A stretch of DNA of 64,000 nt, taken from contig OY986965.1 in assembly GCA_963920575.1 (NCBI GenBank), positions 27,321,342 to 27,385,341 on the forward strand, read 5' to 3'. Position numbers and translations under genes: made by a program. Positions 54,951 through 64,000 of this stretch are shown here, one piece after another (positions within the stretch are counted from its first letter, which is position 1; each line of letters opens with the position of its first letter). The DNA is from Narthecium ossifragum (taxonomy: Eukaryota; Streptophyta; Magnoliopsida; Dioscoreales; Nartheciaceae). The notes below the pieces were generated by a model. It worked only from the letters and a program-made list of their open reading frames with translations, was not told the DNA's origin and did not search any database.

Positions 54951-57900
54951 TCATACTTCTTCAACCTACAATTCAAAAATCCAGATTAGCCAAAATAAAA
55001 CCAACAAGTATACCTGATATTAATCACAATGACGACCCGTTAGAATTACATGTGAACAGATGAAAAGAAATAAACACCAACATTTAAGACATTATACCAA
55101 CCATTGAAAAGTAGGACCAGCTATTTGGGTCGGTCAAGATCCTATATGACATGTTTAGGCATAAAGTAGTTAGGATTGAGTAACTTGTACTCATTGAGTA
55201 AGAAAGTGTACAAGAATTTCTTGATTTCTAAATCATGCAAGTTTCTGGCAGTGAAAGCTAAAACTATAATTCTACTAAAGAATCATTTCCTCATTCTTCT
55301 AGTTCTAGGTTTAAGGGTTTAACTACTGAGTGACCTACAGTAAGTCCACTTCCACATACAAGAAACTGTAAGCGCAACATCTTCTTCCAACTGCAGATGT
55401 TAATAGTACTAGAATATTTCTCTGTCTCATTTTGCTCTCTACGTTTCCTAATATGCTTAAACAGCACTCAAAGCTTTCCATTTGAATCAACAAGGAATAT
55501 TTCGACTTTTCCATCCCCTTTTTGTGTAATAAGGGGCATTCAACCTGATGCAATACAGGCTTGAGGCCATTGTGAGCAATATGTATATGATGAGCATAAT
55601 CTGAGAATAGATCAATGTTAACCTCCAAATAATAACTCAAATATTCTGCAATAACCTGAGGAAGGCTCATCAGCTCCAGAACAGCCTTCTCTGGAGTTAG
55701 CTCATTGTCAATAATCCGTGCAACTGCTGTCAAGACTGGCATCTTTACATTGTATTTCTGAGCCAATGCAATAACAGCTCCAGCAGTTGAGACACCTTCA
55801 GCCACCTAAATGATATGGATGTTAATTTGCAATCAGACTCTAATAATGAAACGTAGAATGAACTCTGCAAAACCTGATTCATTGAACTCAATATGTCATC
55901 AAGTTTCTCTCCCTTTCCAAGACGCAATCCAACAGTTCTGTTTCTTGACAGATTTACAAAACAAGTAAGCATGATGTCGCCAGACCCCGACAAACCAGTG
56001 AGTGTTGCTGATTTTGCTCCCATCTTCATATCCAGAAAAACGTGTGTCAGTTAGCTACACTTAAGAAAGTTGCATCTAGGCATAATGAAAAGAATCTTTA
56101 TGGCTTAATAAATGCAAAAATGCACATAGAAATATTTCCACTTTCCACATGAGTTACAGACTGGCACATAGAAATAGTATCCCTGTGTTTCAATAAAGAG
56201 AGGGTTCAAAGAAATCATGCCATGAAAAATGCAAGACATATCGACGGTTTAAGCTGGAAATAAGATTTAGTTTGCATGCCTTGGTTGCCAGCCATCTTAT
56301 CTCGGAACAACCTTGCGCGACAAGAGCTGCCATACAATTATTGCCAAGATTCATACCCTCAACAATACCGGCAGCTATGGCAAGCACATTTTTGAGTGCA
56401 CCTGCGATTTCCACTCCTATCACATCCCTTTATCACACGCCAGAAATTACAAATTAATACATGACAAAATTTGCAGATAACGTCTATCAATATTAATATT
56501 TTTATCACACAGGACTACCATCAGTGAAGCAACTCTATCATCAAAAAAATTGTACACATATATACAAGAGCAATATCTATGAATCAACACCATCAAGGAA
56601 AAGGAAAAATCATAAAACCAGAAAGGACAAAGAGAAAGTATTAATCAGATTTTTTCAAATTTTGGTCCATATAAGGAACCAAAAATTGTTGAGCAGCACT
56701 TGCCAGAAAGTACAAAATTTTGGTACAAATAGAGAGATAGGAGGTGCTTATCTACCTAGACGAGCTTATCCTTAGATGCGGGGAAGCCAAAAGTTGTTGA
56801 GCAGCACTTGCCAAGTTCTTGTTTCTCGATGCTACCACCATCGCTGCAGGTTGTAAATAACTTATCAGGACAGAATCAGATCTTGGGAAGGGAATATATA
56901 GCATCTATAGGTTCAGGGTATGAGACACAAGTTTCACAGACAAATGTGTTCCACGTGACACGTGGAACCTTCATTTGGGCCAGGGCCTGATATATAGCAT
57001 CTATAGGTTCAGGCTATAGAACACAAAGTCTCACAAACTAAAGTGTTCCACGTGACACGTGGAGCCCTTCATTTGGGCCAGGGCCTCATTGGAATCACGG
57101 CCAGATCAGATTCATCAGAAAAAAGCTCAATTGCAATAAAAAATGTACAGAAAGGTCAGTAAGAAACCTGTTGGCAGTTTTGTCATCAATTCCACTGCAA
57201 AGGATGGCCCAGAAAGCACGATAAAAGGTTGGCGAGGGTTTCCCAGTGCTTGTGGAATAATTTGAGACATCATCCTTAAAGTGTTTAGTTCTAGACCTTT
57301 GCTGAGAGATATGAATGGCAAGTTTGGATCTACATGATGTGAAATGCCTGCAAGAAAAGATGAACTGAACTGCCATAAAACAAAACTGTTAGTCCTATTT
57401 CCTGTGGCTTTTAAGTGTAGTGTCATCTTATTATCCACTGAAAACAATTAATGCAAAGAAAAGAATAAATTCTGATTCACCTGCACAGGTACAGCATGTA
57501 GGCAAAAATCAGCACCTCCTAAAGCATCTTTTGGATTGGTAGTTGCAACAATATTATTAGGCAGTCTGTGCTCTGGAAAATATTTGCTGCAGGGCACAAC
57601 ATGCCAGGAAAATTAGTGGAAATTGTTATTGGCGAGAAGATGCTTTGCAACTGTAGAAACTTTAACCACACAACATATTTGAATGTAAAAGGGAAAACAC
57701 GGGACGCAATTCTGCCACTTTGAGAAGCAAGTATATGCATGCATAAGTACATTTTACACATTCAAACACCGATACCATGACAGTGAATTACCTTCTGTTC
57801 TTAGCATAAGATCCAGCTTGTATCTACAACTGAGTCAAGATGCTAATGGTAAGACAAAGCCTCAACGAAATAAACCACTTTAAACTTAGGTTTTCTTAGG

Positions 57901-58546
57901 TTTTCAAGGACATACGCAACCGAGAACATTACTTTCATTTACATTTTTCACCAAAAACAACAAATGTAACGCTACAAAAGGAAATCTGCTGCATATGTAG
58001 TGATCTTCTCAATCGAATATGATGCGATGGTGTCTAAATCAAGAAATTGCTGCTTATCTGCCTATAAAGAACCCGAACCTATTAAAATGCGTCTCGTTGA
58101 TCGCACGACAAACTTCAGCATCCCTAAGGAGCATCGTCACCTCCATCTCGCCTTTCTTTCTCGCGACATGCGCCGCCATCGCCGTCCCAAAGGATCCCCC
58201 ACCAAGCACCACAACCTAAAGAATCATTCAAGAAACAAAGATTCACTCCCCAAACAGAAAAGATTCCAACTTGATCACCTCGATGGAGGAATCGATGAAG
58301 TACCTTCTTGGTCCGCTCGAGGACGTCACTCCTGGCCTTCGATCTCCAGAACCGCGACCACCGCACCAGCTTCTCCCACGCGATCCTCACCGTCGCCCTA
58401 CGATCCCTCCCTCCTTCTCTCGAATTAGGAACTTCCTCGACGGGCTCGGGGTCTAGGGTTCCGGCGGAGCAAGCGACGGCGAGAGGGGAGGGCTTCACGT
58501 GGAGTCCGAGGTTGGGAGTGGGAGAAGATAGGAAGAGAGACGCCAT
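54951..58546 (-). CDS. GLY1: Plastid NAD-dependent glycerol-3-phosphate dehydrogenase (GLY1/SFD1)
   Basis: It reduces dihydroxyacetone phosphate to glycerol-3-phosphate in plastids for glycerolipid synthesis. In Arabidopsis GLY1/SFD1 also feeds systemic resistance signalling. Nine coding exons join in phase on the minus strand: 58546-58304, 58215-58079, 57586-57481, 57369-57168, 56843-56756, 56427-56280, 56023-55874, 55805-55656 and 54965-54951, giving 412 residues. Exon 1 encodes a transit-type N terminus ([13 protein letters not shown]). Exon 2 has the nucleotide-binding motif [20 protein letters not shown]. Later exons give [45 protein letters not shown] (catalytic Lys), [22 protein letters not shown] and [10 protein letters not shown]. 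The last exon is the short VEEV and stop. Intron 6 has a GC donor (AAG|GCATGC). The start at 58546 is preferred to 58561 because it gives the plastid-type MAS start. A LINE ends about 150 bases upstream. Confidence 0.95.
56894..57087 (+). repeat. Two-copy tandem repeat (96 bp) with paired CACGTG motifs in GLY1 intron 4
   Basis: ATATATAGCATCTATAGG starts at 56894 and 56990. Each unit contains TTCCACGTGACACGTGGA, two G-box cores seven bases apart forming a palindrome (first unit 56952-56957 and 56959-56964). Confidence 0.88.
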
Positions 58547-58782
58547 GGACTTGGGAGTCAAACCAACATTGCAAGCTGCTTTTATCCGTTCCCGCGCGCG
58601 TCCCTGGGTCCGGCTAGCAATGGCTCGCGGGAGCCGTCTGATGAGGAACGAACGGTGACGATCCCGTGATCAGGGGGGTTCTGGTCCATCGGTTGGACTT
58701 TTTTTTTGACAAGCTGAGCCCTGAGGCCGGTGAAAACAAAATACAACAAAACTGGGCTAACGCCCGATCCCCCGAACACTCT

Positions 58783-61700
58783 CTATGGGGCTCCCGGAGC
58801 TCCTACACAGAACTGGGCTACCCATCGACCTCTCGCTTCCCGCGCAAGCCCATCCGCTACACCATTGAGTTCGCGCGGAACAAAACGAATGTGAATCTCC
58901 TTCAGCTGTACTGCTTTCCAACAAAAATCCTGCAGTCGGCCATTAAGGGCACCCGGCCATTGTCGTCTGCCATTCACCCACTCAACCAGGTCCCTCGAGT
59001 CAGATTCCAATATAACTCTTTCACAACCTCTGCTGCGAGCTATGTCCACCCCACCTTCCAACGCGTCTAGTTCAGCCTCTCTGACATCCGCTGCTCTCCC
59101 ACCTGTCAAGAACCACCACTCGAGCCCTCCCGTCGCATTCCAACATGCGACACCCAGACCAGCGTCCCCTCCCCAAAATGAGGCATCACACCTAATAATG
59201 GAGAATTCTTTCCAGGCCTCCCTGCCAGCACTAACCCCTTCCCTTAACTTCCTTCTTTTCAAGCACCATTCCCTCGCAAGCCATACAATAGCGTCTGCTA
59301 CCTTCTCCACGAGCTCGGCCTCCCCATCAAACAATAACTTATTCCGATCTTTCCATAGCAACCACATACCATACCCGATCTTTGCTTTCCTTATCCTCCA
59401 TTGTTCTGTTTTCCCCGAGTTCATCAGGGCCTTCTCCCAGTCTTTCCATACTTCCATCCTCTGTGCCTCCAGGTCCTTGAAGAACACACGCTGCCACACA
59501 GCCCTAGACTTCTCACACTCCACAAACAAGTGCATCGTGGACTCCCCCTGCTGATGGCATCTCGGGCAAGCGGCATCCCCTGTGACTCGAGCTCTGAACA
59601 GGGCCTCCATAGTTGGCAGCTTCTTATGACGAAGCTTCCATAAAAATGTGCGGACTCGGGGCCCAAAAGGCCCCTTCCAAATGCAATCCCACCTGAAGCC
59701 TGAGCTCTCTTCCGTCCCCGCCCGCCTCCTCTGTTCTGCAACCAGATTATAGGCTGATGATGATGACACCAAGCCTCCTGAACCATGTACCCACAGTGCA
59801 TGGTCCTTGGTTCCCGCCCGAGGCCCCTCCTCCATGATGATACTGTCTGCTATCTCCGGTGAGAACAGCCTGCGTATAGTCCTCCTACGCCATCGCCCAT
59901 TCCTCCCGACGAGTTTCCCCACCATCATGCGATCCAACGCAACATCCATGTTCAGGTACGTGGGTTTCCGGTCTAACGGCAAGTCAAGGACCCACCAGTC
60001 CTTCATCACGTTGAGCTCACTTCTATCCCCCGGCGCCCATCGCATGCCAAGTCTTAGAATTTTGGTGGCGCGGCATACGCTCCTCCAAGCTGTGGACGCA
60101 CCCCTGGTAGGTTTCTCTGAAGGTAGCAAACCTCGCCATCTGTATTTTGCCTTAACCACATCCCTCCACAAGGAGGTCTCTCCCGGACACAGTTGCGCAG
60201 CCCGCAACATTCTCAAGGACACCTGCCACATCTGTAGGTTCCGAAGCGCCACCCCTCCCTGCTCCCTAGGGGCACAAACAGTCTCCCATCTAACATTGGA
60301 AAGTCCAGAGCGCCTGCCATTCCACAGAAAAGCTCTCGCCATCTTCTCTATTTTCTTCAAGACCCCTCCTAGGACATCCGTTGCCATCATCGTATACACC
60401 GGCAATGCCTGGACCACGTGACGCAAGAGTGTGATCCGACCAGGGAGGGAAAGTCGAAATCCTTTCCATCCTGAGAGCCTGTCTGCCACCTTGTCTAGAA
60501 GTTCACTGAAGTCCTCCCCTCTTAATCTCCTCCCGTTGACTGGCACGCCGAGATACTTCCAAGCTCTTTCCTCTTCCGACATCCGCAACATCCGACAAAT
60601 CCTTGTCCGCCTTCCCTGCCGAAGAACCGGTGATAGCTTCGCACTAGACTTACTTGGGTTCAGCGCCATGCCAGCGTTTGCCTCATACCACCTGAAGATC
60701 CACCTTATCTTTTGAGCCTCCGCCAGCGACGCCTCAGTAGCAAGAAGGCAGTCATCAGCATGAAGTAGGTGTGTCACCCGTACCCTTGCTTGATTGAAGC
60801 CAATACCTGCAAGGCCAAACTCCGGATCATCCAGAGCCCTAGACAGCGCCACCTGCACCAGGATGAATAAGAAGGGTGACAACGGGTCCCCCTGACGGAG
60901 TCCCCGCTGAGGCGAGACTTGCTCAAAGACCTGGCCATTAACAATAAAGGAGAATCTAGGGGTAGAGATACACTTCATCACCCATTGGATCCATAGAGAC
61001 GGGAAACCCATTCTTGTAAGCACCAGCTCCAAGAATCCCCACCGTACTGTGTCATACGCCGATCGCACATCCACCTTAGCCGCCATCAGGGGTCGCTGCC
61101 GGGGGGCCGTCTCGATCGAATGCAAGATCTCTTGCGCCAATGCAATGTTATCTTGGATGTGCCTTCCCTCCACGAATGCGGACTGCTCTGCGTTCACCAC
61201 TTCTGGTAGAACTTCCTTCAACCTTCTCACCAGGACCGTGGCAATTACCTTATAGGTCACGTTGCACAAACTGATAGGCCTGTAATCCTTTACCCTCCTT
61301 GGGTGCTTCACCTTTGGGATGAGGGAGATGAACGTATCATTCCAATCCCTCGGCATTTTCAGCCGGCCAAAGAAGTTGTCTATGACTTGGAACACCTCTT
61401 GCCCGACACCCTCCCAATACTCCTTGAGAAACTCAGCCGTCATCCCGTTCGGCCCCGGGCATTTATTCACCCCTAGCGCTCTCACTGCCTCCGTGACTTC
61501 CGCAAACGTCACAGTCTCCACCAGTCTGTCCTGTGCCTGCTCCGAGATCCTTGGTAGCTCCGGACAGTAGAGTTCCTCCTCCCTGCTACCGTCGGCCCAT
61601 AGTTTCTCATAAAACTCCGAAAAGGCCCTGCTAATTTGTTAGGATGATATCACCACCTCCCCATCACATTTGACTAGCTCGCGGATGGGAGATCGGTGCT

Positions 61701-62826
61701 TCGTTGGGTTCACCATCGCGTGGAAAGCCGCCGAATTCTCATCGCCATGCTGAATCCATTCAAGTCTGCAGGCTTGGGCATGCCTAACTTCCTGATTTCG
61801 AAACAGAGCTTCCATCAAATTTTCCATTGACTTCATCTGAATATGTTCTTCTTCCGATAAGTCATACAATTCCTCTTTTTGATACAACTTCTGCAACCCC
61901 GTGGATATAAGCCGGGTGCGTGTCACTGTGCTCACCTCCTCTCCCAGGGACCACCTCTTCACCACCTTTTTTATCTCCTCGATACGCCTTCTGAGAATGA
62001 AATCTGCCGTTCCATGTTGTGGACGTCTCCAGATACTCGCAACCAAGGCTGTAAACGCCGGGGTGGATAGCCAATGACTTCGCAATCTGAACAATCCTTT
62101 CCCCTGTCTTTGCTCCTCTGGTTTAGCCGACACCACCAGGGGGCTGTGATCAGAGCCCACTCTTGGCAAGTGGACAACCTCCGCCATTGGAAAGACCTCC
62201 CTCCATCGCCCGTTTACCAGGCCTTTGTCAATTCGTTCAAGGATCCTCCTTTTTCCAAGCTGCTGATTACACCAGGTGAACGGGTGACCAGAGAACTCTA
62301 ACTCAGACAACTCGTTCTCTTGAAGACATACCAAAAAATCCATCACCTTCCGTGAGTATGTGAAGGGCCTTCCTCCCCTTTTATCTTCTGGCGATGAAAC
62401 AACATTGAAGTCCCCTATGAATATCTGAGGGAGCTCCACATTTTTCATCTCCGTAATAGCCTCCCATAAAAGCCGCCTCTCCCTGGTACTCGTGGCACCA
62501 TATACAAAAGTCACAGCCCAGTGGCCGTCCTCCTCAGAAGAGAGGACGGCGTGGATTGCCTGCTGGGTAGGGGCCGTGCAGGAGACAAGGCCATACTCCT
62601 TCCTCCAACATAGAAGCAGCCCTCCGCTTCTCCCCGCTGCCGGTAAAACAAAAGTTCCAAACCGATCTCCAAGCTTAGACTGGATCTCCCTCTGATGAGG
62701 CTCCTGCAAAACAGCATTCAGAAGACAAAACACCTGTAAATTCCTATCTCTAAACAGCCGCCGGCATATGCGAAAACTCCTCTCGGGGCCGGCACCCCTT
62801 ACATTCCAGCACATGAGCTTCAGCAT
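58783..62826 (-). pseudogene. LINE ORF2: endonuclease - reverse transcriptase - RNase H, one in-frame stop
   Basis: About 1347 codons in one frame interrupted only by TAA at 61641-61639. The apurinic-like endonuclease at the N terminus keeps CWNVRGAG, LQEP, GDFNVV, RIDKGL and GSDHSPLV. The reverse transcriptase has KCPGPNGMTAEF, FISLIPKV, YRPISLCNV, QSAFVEGRHIQDN, SPQRGLRQGDPLSPFLF and LLHADDCLL, where HADD replaces the usual F/Y-ADD. A zinc-type RT C terminus (CPRCHQQGESTMHLFVEC) and an RNase H with D-E-D-D residues (RCDASFWGG, EAELDALEGG, ESDSRDLVEW, NGVADGLARE) follow. A translation product would end before the RT, so it is probably inactive unless the stop is read through. Confidence 0.92.
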
Positions 62827-62971
62827 TGGGAACCCTCCTTCGCAGGTGCTCTCTCCTGCGTTGAGAATTTCCCTTTCTTAGCCGACGGGATAGGAGTGTA
62901 TCCCACTCCAGGATCATCCTCTGCCAGCATCCCCTCTTCCTCCATTTCCGAACCATCCCGCTCTACCTCCA

Positions 62972-64000
62972 TCATAGGGTGTTTGAGTCCTCCATAATCT
63001 TCATAGGGTCTGGTGGTTCATTACAGACCTTTGGCCCAACATTACTCCCTCCTAGCTTCTCTAAAGCCTTTTTCATACTCTGGGCCTCCCTTTCATGGGT
63101 TTTCGTTAGATCCACCAGTGCCTCCTGTAAGACCCGTCCACCTGTGCCTCCATCCTCATGTGTGACCGGCCCAGCCCGTTTTGCTGGCCCACGTGGCACC
63201 ACAATGGGGTTGGCCTTACCAAGCCGGCCCACACCCTTCCCAGCCTTTTTGCAGGCTGCCTCCACAATTCCTAACCCCTCTATGTCGTCTCCGGAGTCTT
63301 CCATCTCCTCCACTACCATCGATTCCGTCGCCAGTGCTGTACCACTCCCCGAGGCACCTCCCGTCATCTTCTTTCTATTACCAGGCTTCTCTCCCTCCTC
63401 CATGCTCTGCAGGCCCTGCATCCCTCCCGTTGGTCTGCTACCTACCCTTGTGTCAGCAACAGGCGTCTTGGACCTCGTGCCGCCCCCCAAGTCAACATCT
63501 TCACAGGCTCTCTTCTCCTCCTCCAGGTTTCCTAACATGTGAAATCGGCCCCCTTTTCCATCTCCTCTCTGCTGAGATTTCCTTTCTAGTGTATCTTCCT
63601 TCTGACGCCATACTCTCTCCCTCTCTGTCATTTGCCATTCTGGTCCTGCTCCTCGGTGGTTGCGCCGACGCGTTCTATCCACCGTAACCCACTCCTTCAC
63701 CGGCGGTTTGTGGAGATTTCCGGCCGCCGTGGTCTTCCTCGCCATCCCTGCCTCCATCGGTAAGATCGTGTTCTCCCCCTGTGCCTCTCCTAGTTGGGAC
63801 ATCGCAGCTACAGCCGGGATCACCACCAGAGCACGGTTCTCCTCCTCACCCTCTACCTCCATCTGCGTCCCCTCAGGTGCGCCCTCCTCCTTCTCCTCCC
63901 TTTCTCCTCCATGTTTGCAGAAACGGCGAGTATGCCCTATCCGTCCACACCCTGTGCAGATCACTACTCTCTCATAAACAAATCTCTGAAAATGAGTTCT
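62972..64000 (-). CDS. LINE ORF1 (nucleic-acid-binding, CCHC zinc knuckle), partial
   Basis: The frame enters from beyond the window end and stops at 62972. It contains a C-X2-C-X4-H-X4-C knuckle (CTGCGRIGHTRRFC) just inside the window, preceded by RFVYERVV in the same frame. A Glu/Gly/Arg-rich tail of about 320 residues without further domains follows. This organisation is typical of plant LINE ORF1. The gap to the ORF2 start is about 145 bases. Confidence 0.88.
   Translation of the reverse strand, partial: RTHFQRFVYERVVICTGCGRIGHTRRFCKHGGEREEKEEGAPEGTQMEVEGEEENRALVVIPAVAAMSQLGEAQGENTILPMEAGMARKTTAAGNLHKPPVKEWVTVDRTRRRNHRGAGPEWQMTERERVWRQKEDTLERKSQQRGDGKGGRFHMLGNLEEEKRACEDVDLGGGTRSKTPVADTRVGSRPTGGMQGLQSMEEGEKPGNRKKMTGGASGSGTALATESMVVEEMEDSGDDIEGLGIVEAACKKAGKGVGRLGKANPIVVPRGPAKRAGPVTHEDGGTGGRVLQEALVDLTKTHEREAQSMKKALEKLGGSNVGPKVCNEPPDPMKIMEDSNTL

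Larger units (their letters stand above)
58699..64000 (-). mobile_element. L1-type plant LINE (non-LTR retrotransposon), nearly full length
   Basis: On the minus strand: ORF1 (off the window edge to 62972), ORF2 (62826-58783), a short 3' UTR and a poly(A) tail of nine A (58707-58699). The 5' end and target duplication are outside the window. Only one nonsense codon is visible in about 5 kb, indicating a fairly young insertion. Confidence 0.92.

Noticed and set aside
57781..57840. An extra GLY1 exon encoding SYAKNRR
   Set aside because: It looked like part of the protein, but no acceptor gives the right phase. Splicing 58079 directly to 57586 gives HFN-S-KYFPEH in frame, as in the family.
58124..58303. 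Continuation of GLY1 exon 1 as one open frame to 58124
   Set aside because: Beyond 58304 the frame loses similarity, and the nucleotide-binding motif [12 protein letters not shown] is found after a GT-AG intron.
1..64000. tRNA, rRNA, organelle or bacterial operon content
   Set aside because: No cloverleaf, rRNA core, operon spacing or Shine-Dalgarno pattern seen; introns and plant repeats throughout.

Overview
The window is nuclear DNA of a flowering plant, probably a monocot. It holds split genes with plant-type introns, group III WRKY genes with the usual split in the WRKY domain, a plastid glycerol-3-phosphate dehydrogenase, an intronless PPR gene, long chromovirus LTRs, a Mutator-type element carrying host gene pieces, MITEs and a plant LINE. 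I cannot name the species. There is one 200-base run of N at 37367-37566.

The right side (about 41.9-64 kb) is gene-bearing. It reads WRKY54/70-like (42485-43667, +), WRKY55-like (48623-49932, +), a PPR gene (51282-53846, -), plastid glycerol-3-phosphate dehydrogenase GLY1 (54951-58546, nine coding exons, -), then a nearly intact LINE (58699 to the window end, -) whose poly(A) end lies about 150 bases upstream of the GLY1 start codon. From memory of Arabidopsis loci this is the same order as GLY1 - PPR - WRKY55 - WRKY54 on chromosome 2, so the block looks like ancient microsynteny.

The left side (about 1-41.9 kb) is an expanded, transposon-filled version of the WRKY part. It has a second WRKY55-like gene (8961-10396) and a second WRKY54/70-like gene (28685-31519). 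The latter is broken by a 4-base frameshift, a lost splice acceptor and a 1.7 kb Pack-MULE in its intron 2. Non-coding pieces that lie between the two WRKY genes on the right recur near 1.6, 6.8, 12-13, 16, 34 and 41 kb, so the cluster was once larger.

Mobile DNA makes up most of the rest. There is an LTR end (1-1559); solo LTRs with target duplications at 11047-11644 and 32494-33175; and a decayed Tekay/Del-like chromovirus (about 16.9-26.7 kb). Nested in that chromovirus are a reversed solo LTR of its own family, a 1.6 kb insertion inside that LTR, and a 586-base element with 135-base inverted ends. The Pack-MULE (29295-30994) carries AT-hook (AHL) and GRAS gene pieces. An isocitrate lyase fragment sits in a small inverted-repeat cassette next to a palindromic polypurine/polypyrimidine satellite (3.1-5.1 kb). 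Several LTRs share spaced pairs of the palindromic core GATCGATC upstream of the TATA box, which is the most unusual repeated pattern here.
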